64,000 nucleotides of DNA from Rhodocollybia butyracea (lineage: Eukaryota > Basidiomycota > Agaricomycetes > Agaricales > Omphalotaceae): positions 62,001-126,000 of the forward strand of contig JADNRY010000120.1 in the NCBI GenBank assembly GCA_015501585.1, in the 5' to 3' direction. Position numbers and translations under genes: made by a program. The notes under the pieces are model-generated. The model saw only the letters and a list, made by a program, of their open reading frames with translations, was not told where the DNA came from and ran no database searches. Positions 45,053 through 56,273 of this stretch are shown piece by piece (the first letter of the stretch is position 1; the number at the start of each line of letters is the position of its first letter).

Positions 45053-46106
45053 GATGGATACTGAGTTAAGAGGGAAAAGCGAGGTGGTCTTGGGAGGAGG
45101 AAGGAAGACAAGACTATGTTACTGCAGCTTACCGGTACCCCGCATCCCCATGATCATGCACCATGCAGCTGAGGGCGCAGGGTTAAATGTCATTTTGGCG
45201 CGTATAAGTATTTGATTTTCCGTCTTCCCGCAAGCGGCAATACTCGGCAATATCGGGGCAATATAACTTGCAATATACTAGTAGAGCGATGTTGAGTAGA
45301 AAATGGAGAATGTTATGAAAATTTGATGAAAATTATCTAGGTCTCAGTAAGGTTGGATGTATTGACAAACCTCTCCTGCGACAGTTTGCATCATTCGCGT
45401 CCTAGTAGAATTACAACTAAAGCATTGGTATCATGACAATAAAAGACACTTAATTGTAGATTTGTTGTAGATTTAATAGATTTAAAGAATAATAATAAGT
45501 AGATAGGATATCCTGATGGCCGGGCCGGCGTTGGTAGAGCCTTATAGCTGAGAGTACACAGCAAGTACTTAAGCATAGAGCTAGCGATACTTAAGCGCCA
45601 TGAGAGGAGCGGAACGCATTTTCAAGAATTGGATAGTAGCATTGCAACGAACATAGACTGACCAGCAAGTTGTATCCGAGTGAGGAGGGACTGAACATTT
45701 CCATCCACATTGCTTATTATTTATAAGGACCTATTCAATGTAGGCCTAGTCACATCTGAAGGAGACTTGTGTGTGAATGTCCCAGGAAGAGCCCTGAAGC
45801 CCCGATCCTATAAGCCTCTGTCGGCTCTCTAAGTTAGAAGGCCTATTATCTCCGTAAAATGGCCCGATTACTTCCGTTTTATAAGTTATAATTAAACACT
45901 TCTGCGTCTTAAACGCGTCAGATTCTCTTTAAATCTTTGCACTATCGGTGCAGTGCGGCTGCTGATCAATTGCGGTAGGCGAGATGGGATCAACTGTAAA
46001 CTGAGGTGACGTTGCATTTGACATTCAGCAACATATATACAATATGTATACTGCCTTCGTTATTTAGCTCGACGCTGTCAGGATTCAGGAGGTTGGATGG
46101 CTCAGG
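45053..46106. other. Intergenic region
   Basis: AT-rich, no gene supported. Confidence 0.45.
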
Positions 46107-46559
46107 AGGACCCCTGATTATACGTTTCGAACCCGGTTGCCGGTTCGTATAATCGGAGGGGTTTGAAGACCCCACAGAGACCGTGACATCCAGTTAAGAT
46201 GTTCGTGTTAGGAAGCCCCGAGTCGCTCTCCTGATACATAGGGAAGTCTGACAACGCTAACCTCCACCCTGGTGGCAGGAGTTGCGAATAAATTATGTTG
46301 GACCATGTGGGATATAAATATAAATTTGCACTGCAGAGTCACAAATATCGCCACTTTGTCACCGATTGTGATTCAAATCTTCAAAAGATAACCATATGTA
46401 TGAAACAGTAGAAAATAGTCATACGTCAGGCACCCAGGAAACGTAGAAACCGCAAGAAATGCGAAATTCACTTGTAGTTCACCTGGTTGAGGGTTCGTAT
46501 AATCCCAGCCTTTAGCCGGATTTTTTCAACCGGGTTCCAACCGTATAATCAGGGGTCCT
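46107..46559. mobile_element. MITE-like inverted-repeat unit
   Basis: Left end AGGACCCCTGATTATACG is matched inverted at the right end (AGGACCCCTGATTATACG read on the minus strand from 46559). The similarity continues for about 34 bp, through GAACCCGGTTG. Inner copies of GGTTCGTATAATC lie near both ends. Flanks GGCTCAGG and GGTTCAGG differ at one base and may be an 8-bp TSD, which would fit hAT. No coding capacity. Confidence 0.6.
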
Positions 46560-47266
46560 GGTTCAGGAGGGCTCAGGAGGTCCTGATCCAGTCCATCAAG
46601 CCCATCAACGGCAAACTTCCGTACTTGATGCTTCAGAGAATCAGAATTGACAAATGAATCGTCTTCATAAAATGATGAATCAAGAATCGTGTTTCAGAGC
46701 CGATTCTATGTTGTCCCTACCATGGTCGGCGACTAGCTCTCAAGATCTGAAAGCTTGGTCTTGGAGAAGCACTAAACGTATTGGGTTCTAAGATTCAGGT
46801 CGTGATTGAACAAAATCAATTACTGCATTGCCATTTGAATTGTGGACAAGGCGAAGCAATAATATTCGAGTCTAGAGAAGGTTCACTGCGATTTGCATGC
46901 AGTGAAGGGCCTCCTATCTTTCCATCTTTTGCTGAACCGCGACGATCACATCTGTAAAGCCCGGTTCAGAGGCAGTTCGGGTTTTTTGAATGAATCTGTT
47001 CCCTTCAAAATAATTAGCAGTGCATCCAGAGCTTGTCTAGCCAAGTTGATTCCAACTTCCGTCATAGCTCGAAATGGCACACTGAACGTTATCAAAACAT
47101 TATAAAAGAAAACTAGATGCTGAGCATTGAACCCATCGGTTGTTGACCATCCGTTGGCTGTATCTCTCGGTCCCTCACGTTGCGTGGCAGGTTTCCACAT
47201 ACCTAGACTGGTCCATCGTTTTGCTATATTCTGGCAGGTCCAGTATCCATTTCAGGCATCAAAAAC
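46560..47266. other. Intergenic region upstream of the GH18 gene
   Basis: No gene supported. Confidence 0.4.
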
Positions 47267-49228
47267 ATGCGTACTTCTACAAACGTCTTCACAGCAGTTA
47301 TCTTCGCTATCTTATGTGTAAACAGTGTTCTCGCTGCGCCCATACCTAAAACGAAGAGGCAAACTGCAGTTGGTGCTGGTAGTGGCCCATGGTTCGTGGT
47401 GTATACCGATAGAGGCCCGGACCCAGCTCCAGCAGTTAGTCAGATACAGGTGTGTATAGCCATGATTCATTTGGCTGGAACACTCATTGTGAGCATCCAT
47501 TGATAGGGATTCAATGTTGTGTATGTTCTGCCTTGTTCTCCGAGTCGCACATTGTAAATTCACAGACAACTAAACAGAATCATGAGCTTTCTCTTGTCTA
47601 CTGGGGCGGCGGATATGGCTGAGGTTGGACATCCAATGAAGAAGCACCTATTTTCGCTAATGATTAATGATTGTTTAGACTTGGGCTTCCATGAGTGCCT
47701 CCGACCGATCCACGATCAAACAACAGTATCAGTCAGCCGGAATCAAACTCCTCGTATCGGCATTTGGATCCACAGAAACCCCGACAACGAGTAACAAGGA
47801 TCCACAGACCGTCGCAGCTGCTATGGCAGCTTGGGTATGTAAAGAGAAAATAATCTAGATGGGTTCTTGTATTAACGAAATGTAGGTAAAACAATATGGT
47901 GTTGATGGAATAGGTTCGGTGGCTTGCAACGTTTTTTTTTATCAAGATACAATTCTAACATTAGCCTGTAGATGTAGACTATGAAGACAGCGCCGCAATG
48001 AACAAAGGCGATGGTAAGACTAGTCAATGTACGCTTCATTGAACAGCGCTGAAGTTTATGTTTCCAGGGTCGGCAGAGCAGTGGCTCATCGCCTTTACTA
48101 CAGCTTTACGAAGTGCTCTCCCTCAAGGTATATCTCTGTTTTTGAAAATATCGTTGAACTTTGCCTGAATTGTCTCAAGGTCAATATATCCTTACTCATG
48201 CTCGTAAGTTATTCCATGCTCCCTGATGATTTTGATTTTGAATTAAATTAAAGCCATGGCGCCTTGGATGGGAGTTAATTCTTTATGGAAATCTGGGGCT
48301 TATGTTACGGTTAATAAACAAGTCGGAAGTCAAATCGATTGGGTATGTGTGCCTCTTGAATTGCTTTCTGCGTCTAACGCTAACTTTGCCTAGTATAATA
48401 CACAGTTCTATAACCGTATGTTGCATTGATCATCAACAGTTGTTTCATTGTATAAAGATACATTTACAGAGGGTGCCAGCGAATACACGACATGTGCCGG
48501 CCTACTCACTACCTCTAGCAGCAACAGTCCCAAGTCTTCTGTGTTTGAAATCCAGGCTAATGGGTTTGATCTCAGCAAAATAGTAATCGGAAAACCAGGT
48601 GCAACAGCTGATGCATCTAACGGCCAAATGTCTACAAGCACCCTTGCTCAGTGTGTCAGCCAGGCTAAAGGGAAGGGATGGAACGCAGGGGTAATGAGGT
48701 GAGTTTTCCTTTAGTCAACACTTCTTGAATCATAATTTCTGCAGCTGGAAGTACCCAGATGCGAATTCGGCTTGGATTTCAGCAGTAAGATCGTCTGCGT
48801 TCCCCGTTGGTGGATCTCCGGCACCGGGATCCTCTGCGTCGGCTGGTGCCACCCCTACGACAGGCACTGATCCGGGGTCTGCCCCGCTTGCCGGTCCCTC
48901 TGCCCCACTTGCCGGTTCCTCTGCCCCACCCGTCGGTTCCCCTGACCCACTCGCCGGTTCCTCTGCCCCACTCGCCGGTTCCTCTGCCCCACTCGCCAGT
49001 TCCTCTGCCCCGCTCGCCGGTTCCTCTGCCCCACTCGACGGTTCCTCTGCCCCACTCGCCAGTTCCTCTGCTTCAGCTAGTGCCACTACTGAAGGCACTG
49101 ATCCGGGCTCTGCCCCACTCGCCGGTTCCTCCGCTTCAGCTAGTGCCACTACTGAAGGCACTGATCCGGGCTCTGCCTCCGCTCGCCGGTTCCTCTTCCC
49201 CACTCGCTGGTTCCTCTGCTTCAGCTAG
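47267..49228 (+). CDS. GH18 chitinase-type glycosidase with Ser/Ala/Pro repeat tail
   Basis: Twelve exons: 47267-47449, 47507-47520, 47578-47623, 47679-47834, 47886-47913, 47972-48013, 48068-48127, 48180-48203, 48254-48342, 48394-48415, 48470-48698 and 48745 onward. Signal peptide MRTSTNVFTAVIFAILCVNSVLA, then APIPKTKR. Barrel strands include GPWFVVYTDR, GIKLLVSAFGS and the active-site strand DGIDVDYED, which is split by an intron but has the full DxxDxDxE motif with Glu as acid/base. Also QYILTHAPMAPW, YNTQFYN and GVMSWKYPD. Exon 2 is only 14 nt. The catalytic domain ends near residue 315 and is followed by a minisatellite-coded tail. The frame shifts by one base near 49177 and reaches a stop at 49226. 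Secreted endo-acting glycosidase (chitin or similar). Confidence 0.8.
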
Positions 49229-49510
49229 TGCCACTACTGAAGGCGCTGATCCGGGCTCTGCCCCACTCGCCGGTTCCTCCGCTTCAGCTAGTGCCACTAC
49301 TGAAGGCACTGATCCGGGCTCTGCTCCGCTTGCCAGTTCCTCTTCCCCACTCGCTGGTTCCTCTGCTTCAGCTAGTGCCACTACTGAAGGCACCGATACT
49401 GGCTCTTCCCCACTTGCCGGTTCCTCTACTTCAGCTAGTACCACTCCTACTGAAGGCACCGATACTGACTCTGCCCCACCCGCCGGACCTTCTGCTTCAG
49501 CTAGTCCACT
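48838..49510 (+). repeat. Coding minisatellite in the GH18 tail
   Basis: About ten 21-nt units coding APLAGSS (48880-49070), followed by about five 60-70 nt units coding ASASATTEGTDPGSAPLAGSS. A +1 change near 49177 and a -1 change near 49506 compensate: from 49507 the original frame resumes as TSTAPSPGSVSSPVSG and runs to 50221, ending with GLWTPSGNNGMWTPTVN and a basic tail. Confidence 0.85.
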
Positions 49511-51589
49511 TCTACTGCCCCATCTCCCGGCAGTGTTTCCTCGCCCGTTTCTGGCGCTGATGGAGTGTTACCTACGTCGCCACCTACAGACAATGGCTCT
49601 CCCCCGACTTCTCCTACTGACACTGGCACTACATCAACTTCTTTGGATGGTGATTCTACTTCTCCAGGTACAGGAACTGGAGTTGCAGACAGCTCCACAC
49701 CCCCTCCCACTAGCATCGATGCTGGCTCTCCCGCTCCTACTGAAGCAGGCTCCGGTTCATCACCGACAATTGCTCCTGCTTCCACTACAAATGCGCCGAG
49801 TGCGACTCAGCAATTTAATAATGGCTTGTGGACGCCTTCAGGGAACAACGGCATGTGGACACCTACAGTTAATCCAACTGGTTCCGCTAGCCCGCAAAGA
49901 AGGACTGGCCTACACAAAGAACAGAAGAATGATTCGCCGTTTTCGTGCTCGGGACTCGCATTGAACTTTTACATTGGTGAAGTAGAGTTTTTGGAAAAAC
50001 GACTGAAGATGCGGGACAATGGTTACCTGTGTATGGTCAACACTGATCTATGTAGTATAGATAGGAAGGAAGGAAGGAACAGGAACAGCCATGGCATCAC
50101 CGATGTAGGCCGTGGTTATCGAACGACACTGCGAACAGGCGTCTCACTACGCCGTCCCGGGTCCTCTATATGTATTCTCAGCGCTGTACTGGTATTTTTT
50201 TTTGGGGGGGGGAATCTATAGTTCTTGGGCAGCGTACATATCGTAAATTTTGCAGAATACCAATGTTTCAGCGTATCTTGTCTATGCAGAAAGTAGTATA
50301 AAAAACCTGTCACAGATAATAGTAAGATGATACCTGAGCAATGACATAATTGAGAATAAATCTGATACAGACTCCTAAGCGGCGGTTTGGATACGATCCT
50401 TTCCGTTGCACCATGCGGTTCATCCTCTGCTGCGTCCATACATTGATACAGAAACGACGTAATCCCTGCTCTCTAGGAACGTTATCACGGTACCTTTCTA
50501 CCCACCTGAGCCGCTCCACTGTCAATAGGTTGTGGAGTATGTACCAAGAGAAAGTGCCCAGACTCTGACCCCCTCTCATCCGGACGCCAGACTAGACGAT
50601 TTATCAGAGCAGGACATGGCACTGAGAGTTGGATTAAGGAACGTTATATTGTGAGGACCATCCTCATATGACTGTGTAACGTCCGTCGCAACCTGGATCA
50701 TTATGCTCGTGTCAACAGGTCACACTAGCATTCCTATAGTATTCGCTTGTAACTGCTGTGGTCCAAAACATTTGAGGTTACGCATTTTTCCGAGCAGGTT
50801 TACATTAGATCATAAGTAGAAAGCTTGAAGTCGTTAACCAGAATCGTGGGCAAGTGCCTAAACGCCCATGAAGCGCTCTGACAAAATTCGATCTCTCATA
50901 TAGCTTAATCGTACACATGCACAGCGCTGTACTGAAATGACTAAACGGAAGGGGGAAAAACCGTTTCGGTTCGTTGATATGTCTTGTTTCTTTATGCGCT
51001 CTACTTTAACTGACGACTTGCTGACGACTTCTACCAGTTGAGCTCTCTCCAACTTTTCGGTTAAATTTTATCAGCTATTCATACCGCACTCTCGATATAA
51101 CTTGAACGTTCACTCGTATCGGATCGTTGCTGGCGGAAGTTACTCGGCGAATCTTTGTAATTGCTGACTATTTTTGTATCCTTATACGGCCAAGATTTAC
51201 AAACAGTGAACGGCTGCAGAGATTCTCCGAGCAATTGTGGGGTGGGAGGCATGGCTAATTCTGATGCTCGTATGTTTTACGACTTTTATATTGGTATACT
51301 GGTAGTGATACATATTTCTGCAGTCACACTGGTGCCTTATGACCCTATGAGGACACAGGACTATCTATATCATGGATTCAATTCATTTCCCGTGCTCTAA
51401 AACTCAAAACCAGGCATAAAGCACCCAGGATAATATGCCTCAATAGTATATCCATTGATGATATTTCTACCACGCGCTGTCCCGTGCTCAGTCTTCGAGT
51501 CGAAACTTCGGGGCGTATTAGGTATATATCTCGCGCGTTTAATGTCCACTCTTTGCAGTCTTACGCTCAGCACCACCTGTCTCCCATCT
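49511..51589. other. GH18 tail remnant and intergenic region
   Basis: 49511-49910 continues the Pro/Ser/Thr-rich frame of the GH18 gene after the compensating shift. The rest holds no gene I can support; a T10/G9 homopolymer junction is at about 50190-50210. Confidence 0.5.
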
Positions 51590-52969
51590 ATGAAACCCTT
51601 TACGTTTCCACTTGCCCTCTTCGCTTGGGTCCGTCTGGCCCTTGCTCTACCTCAAGCCAGTAGTACGACGAATTCCGCGGCAGTAATAGGCTCTAATGAT
51701 GCTGCTGTCGCCGCTGGAAAGCTTTACTTTGGCTCAGCGACAGATAATCCATATCTGGACGAAGATCCTACGTACAAGTCTATCCTCAGTAACTTCTCAT
51801 TGTTTGGACAGCTGAGTCCAGAGAACGCTATGAAATGGGCATGTAGTAATTCTCAGACGGCTGTTCGCAAATTCTAACGAAGGGATGATGCATAGGACGC
51901 TACGGAGCCTGAACAAGGTGTTTTCACTTTCACGAACGGAGACCAAATCGTCGCTCTAGCACAAGCAAATGGCCAAATCATGCGAGGCATGCTGACAGGC
52001 TTCATATTCCTCGCAATTTTCCTGAACGCCTTCTACTTTTCCTAGGCCACAACACCGTCTGGGCTAGCCAGCTCCCCTCTTGGGTAACCGACAGCAATTT
52101 TGATAACGCTACTCTGATCGAGGTTATGCAAAATCATGTTTCTACCGTTATCGGTCATTATGAAGGTCAAATGTAAGTCTCTTTTCATATCCACGTTCTA
52201 TTTGTGCTCAATTAATTTAGATGTACGTGTTTTCATTTCTTCACGGTAACTTGCAGCTAAGAATGCGTGGAGACGCTTGGGATGTTGTAAACGGTATGTA
52301 TTTTGTTTCATTTTCTATCTTTAGGCCGATTTACCAAGTTACTATTTATTTGTAGAACCTTTCAACGAGGATGGAACCTTAGCCGCAGACGTCTTTCTCG
52401 ATACGATAGGACCGGGATACATCGAATTGGCTCTTTTGGCTGCACGAGCAGCAGATCCTAACGCAAAACTATACGTGAGTATACACTTTCCTGACTGTTG
52501 TACTCCGTCTAAGCTCAATTGACTAACTTCCGAACTGCATTCTCACAGATTAATGACTTCAATATCGAAGGTTATTGTCCGTTCTTCAAATTGTACTAAG
52601 ACTAACATCCGTACCAGGTTCCGGGGCAAAAGCAACAGCTATGGAGAACTTGATTAGTGATTTCAAATCCCGTGGAATCCCCATTGACGGTGTCGGTCTT
52701 GAATCACACTTCATCCTTGGTGAAGTTCCTACGACTCTTCAAGCTCAAATGGAAGCATATACTGCACTTGGTGTGGAAGTCGCAGTGACTGAGCTAGACA
52801 TTCGCATGACATTGCCGTCTACCGACGCGTTACTTGCGCAGCAGCAGACGGATTATCAGACGGTCGTTGGGGCATGTACGGCTGTGGCCGATTGTGTTGG
52901 AGTAGGCGGTCACCCTTATATTAGATTGAAATTTGACTAAGATTTCCACAGATCACGGTTTGGGAATAG
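51590..52969 (+). pseudogene. GH10 endo-beta-1,4-xylanase, truncated at the last barrel strand
   Basis: Exons 51590-51838, 51896-51986, 52046-52172, 52262-52293, 52356-52474, 52549-52570, 52618-52901 and 52952-52969; 313 residues. Signal peptide MKPFTFPLALFAWVRLALA. GH10 landmarks: [29 protein letters not shown], acid/base Glu in [27 protein letters not shown]-like [10 protein letters not shown], and nucleophile Glu in [10 protein letters not shown]. The protein stops as GITVWE, just after the Trp of strand 8, so the last 25-30 residues of the fold (normally WDWTD...W) are missing. Introns 1 and 2 have GC donors (GCATGT at 51839, GCATGC at 51987). The start of the kinase-gene duplication lies about 60 bp downstream and may have removed the end. 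Possibly inactive. Confidence 0.8.
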
Positions 52970-53529
52970 TCAGTATAATCCATGCAATTTGACCGTGGTT
53001 TAGTTTCTAATTTCTGGCGATTTAACAATAGCACTGACAAGGTAAAGCTTTGGGATCCTTTTACTGTTAAGTATTTACTTATGAGGACTTTAGTACTCGT
53101 GGGTCCCGGGAACGTTCGCTGGAATGGGTGCTGCTGATCCATGGGACGAGGCAAGTCGCTGTATTTGAGAGTCGACAAGATCCTACTGACCGTTGTTATC
53201 ATTCTGATATCACAGAATTTTGCGATGAAACCAGCGTTCGATGGTGTCATTGCAGGTTTCTCATCGTGAATAGGAGTTTCGAATGAAAGGAAAATGTTTG
53301 GTGAAATGTAGTACATACTTATTCCCATAAGTTCGTTGTTTTCAAATACTGCAAGCCTTGTGCAAGCCTGAAGTGCATCGCTACACGCGTCTGCAACCTG
53401 AGCTTGGATGAGATGAAACTTAAGCGCCTGAGTCACTGGCTCATCTTCGCGAAAGCACGTGAAGGACAAACTTCGTGCGCGGAACTTTTCTCGAATTTCA
53501 AATTTTCAAGTGGGTTAGCCATCTCAAAA
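52970..53529. other. Upstream part of duplication unit 1
   Basis: From about 53030 this matches 55868 onward (CTGACAAGGTAAAG, GTTAAGTATTTACTTATGAG). It is the promoter side of the first kinase-fold gene. No other gene. Confidence 0.5.
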
Positions 53530-55719
53530 ATGCCAGAACATCTTCGAAAAATGTTCGACAAGGACCGAGATCATCAGTGGGTCATAGATCTATACGAAAA
53601 ATACACTGGAAAGGCTCTAGCACCGAAGAGACAAGACTCCACTCGCATTGTAATTCGCTCGTGGCCAAGAGATCCCAAAGGAAAAATCATTCGGGACTTA
53701 CCAGTTGGAAAGGAAACATCGAGCAGCACTCATCTCTGGGGACAAGTGAGTACTGTTTGCTTTTTGCCGAGGCTTAAGCGACTTTAAGACTGACCGAGTG
53801 GCAGACGTTGTTGGACTTTTTCAGATTTCAAAGAGAGCCAAATCAGCCGCTGTTAAGCACGATCTCTACCAGTAGCAGGCTTTCTCGATGGATGGTGCGT
53901 TGCCGTATTGCTCATTCTGTCTGCTCATTGCTAATTCATAGCTGTAGATGGCGAACGGGGAAGCAGATTATGCTAAGGACGACATGGAATGGGCAGCGAG
54001 GGAGGAAGAACCGAAATTAAAGCCTGCGACAAATATCCTGGAAATAATTCATGCCAGAGACCTAATGGTGATGATGGGCTTGAGTGGCGTATCGATAGCT
54101 CCCGATAATCAGGACGAGCAGGTCGAGGTTTTTTTTTTCCGACTCCTCCGATATATAGCTGATACATCGTTCAGGTCAAAAAGTCTTCCGTGATTCCTTT
54201 CGACTACAGCAACTACCCAGATCCTTGGCCTCTCATTCCTTTCTCTTCAAAACCACCCAATCTTCAGTCGCAGATTCCTTTCCATCTTCTCCCAGAAACG
54301 TTGATTGTCCATGATCCATTCAAGCTTCTCCACGGAAACTCACGCTACAGAAGATATCTAGATCATGCATGGACTTCCGTCGAAGATATCGTTCACAAGT
54401 ACCGTCTCAACCTGACGGTGGACTCTATCCAGCAGACTATCGATGCGGAACGAGCCAAGCTAGCAAAGGCGGCGGAGAGCGCAGAACATGTTGTTATTGG
54501 GATCTTGACGAACGCTGACAGTGAATTTCCGCCCGAAGTCTCTTCTGAAATATCAGGTACTGCGTATAAGCTGACAGTACCTCCACCTCCGCCTGCGCAG
54601 ATGTCTACTCCCGAAGCCCATCTCTATATCTCTCCTGCGCAATCAATTGGAAGTGGAAACCACTCTTACGTCTATCGTGCTGAATGGGATCTTCCTCGCT
54701 CTGTATTTTCGAGTCCAAAGATTTGCGCGACGTGTGTAAAGGAAGCTGCAGTAAAGATTTTGCAAGTGATGAATGAGAAGTCGGAGAAGGCTCCCTCGGA
54801 TTCCACTCCTGGAACCTTTATTCGACGTGAAAAACGTATATCTCGCCTTACCCTTGCCTTTGTTGCAGAAGCGACTGCACCGATCGATAAAGATAAACAA
54901 CATACCCTAGAAGAGGCCGCTACGTTGTCTTATGCGGAGTTCACTGGCCCCATGTCCACTTTACACGTCGATACCGTCGCTTGGTACGACTCAGCCTCAA
55001 CGGATCCTCCTCCTTGTCCACATCTTGTTCGAGAATCTGTCTCTGGGCCTCTTCCCGGACCAGTGCCGCCCACGGCTAAGGTATCTGTTGCCGCGAAGTT
55101 GTCGATGCCTGGTGATGCTCATCTTGAGAGGGAGGCCGTTAATTATCAGCATTTTGGATCACAGTTCTCGCAGCACTGGACTGGATACACGCTTGCGTAT
55201 CCTATCCAGAACCCCACTCCTATGAATGCGATTACGCCGATCTTCTATGGGTACTACTCGAAAGAGAAATCTGCTGACGCACCCGATTCAGAATACTACA
55301 GCCCTATCCTTCTCCTCGAAGACTGTGGTGAACAGATTGAGCCCCGCGAACTCGATTTCGATGATAGGTATGCAACATACGAGTCATATTTGAATTCGTA
55401 CTGATTCGATCTTTTTAGGCAAGAATGTGCCTCTCTGCTCCTGCGATTGCACTACCACGGATGGACGCAGGGCTCTTACGCTCCTCGAAATCTTCTGGTC
55501 CAGCGTGGAGATCCTGGCGATTTTCCTTTGATGAAGTCACAACAGGATAGGCGATTTAGATTGATAGATTTTGGGCGGGCGAAAAGTCTGAAGAACGCGA
55601 AGGAAGGCGATTTGCGACGAGGTGACGGAAAGAATACTGAGGAGGATGCATGGGATCTTGAACGGTTCAACGAGAAGGGTGAGATTGCGGACGTTCTTCT
55701 TTTTGAACACCCTACGTGA
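53530..55719 (+). CDS. Kinase-fold protein lacking the catalytic-loop Asp (copy 1)
   Basis: Five exons: 53530-53745, 53805-53894, 53948-54121, 54175-55367 and 55419-55719; 657 residues, in phase. N-terminal part begins MPEHLRKMFDKDRDHQWVID. Central part has SIGSGNHSYVYRAEW (glycine-loop-like), KEAAVKILQ (VAVK-like Lys) and SVAAKLSMPGDAHLEREA. The C-terminal lobe has YYSPILLLEDCGE (hinge-like), YHGWTQGSYAPRNLLVQ in place of the HRD loop, and RLIDFGRA as a DFG match. The HRD Asp is replaced by Ser (GSYAPRN), while Asn and DFG are kept, so it is a pseudokinase or atypical kinase. This type is common in basidiomycetes (recalled, not searched). Tandem partner at 56274. Confidence 0.75.
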
Positions 55720-56273
55720 TAGATTGGGCGGAGAAGTTATGACACTCGGTATGAGAACTGTAAAAACATTCTGAAACAACCCCTTGTAATTATTTGATCC
55801 AGCGCGCACGGTGCATTCCAAGTGCATTCATTGAAGTTGCCTAGTAAAGCATCTTGTTATAATGACACTGACAAAGTAAAGTCTTGGCGCAGATGATCCT
55901 TTCAGAGTTAAGTATTTACTTATGAGGATGTGCACTCGTGAGTTTAAATGTCGGGAATATTCGCTGGAATGGGTGCCGCTGATGGAGGAGGCAAGTCGCT
56001 GTAGTTAAGAGTTCTGATTTACGATCAATCTAGCATACGATCATCGATGGTGTTATTGCAGGTCCTCGTCGTGAATAAGAAGCTTTGAAAGGGGCACTGT
56101 TTTAGGGCATGCATTAGTCCCAACCGTTTCTGGACAGAATCACAGCCGGCAATCAATTCAATCATGGCTCTGAAAATTAAGCGCCCTCAGTCACAAGTGG
56201 CTCATTTTCGCGAAAGCACGTGAAGAACCAACTTGACGCTCTCAATTTCCAAATTTACAGGCATCTCACAAAA
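55720..56273. other. Junction between duplication units
   Basis: 55820-55860 (GTGCATTCATTGAAGTTGCC) marks the end of unit 1 and recurs near 58583. Unit 2 starts at about 55868. No gene. Confidence 0.5.

Noticed and set aside
48730..49203. 157-residue minus-strand ORF rich in Ala/Glu/Gly
   Set aside because: Antisense shadow of the GH18 coding minisatellite.
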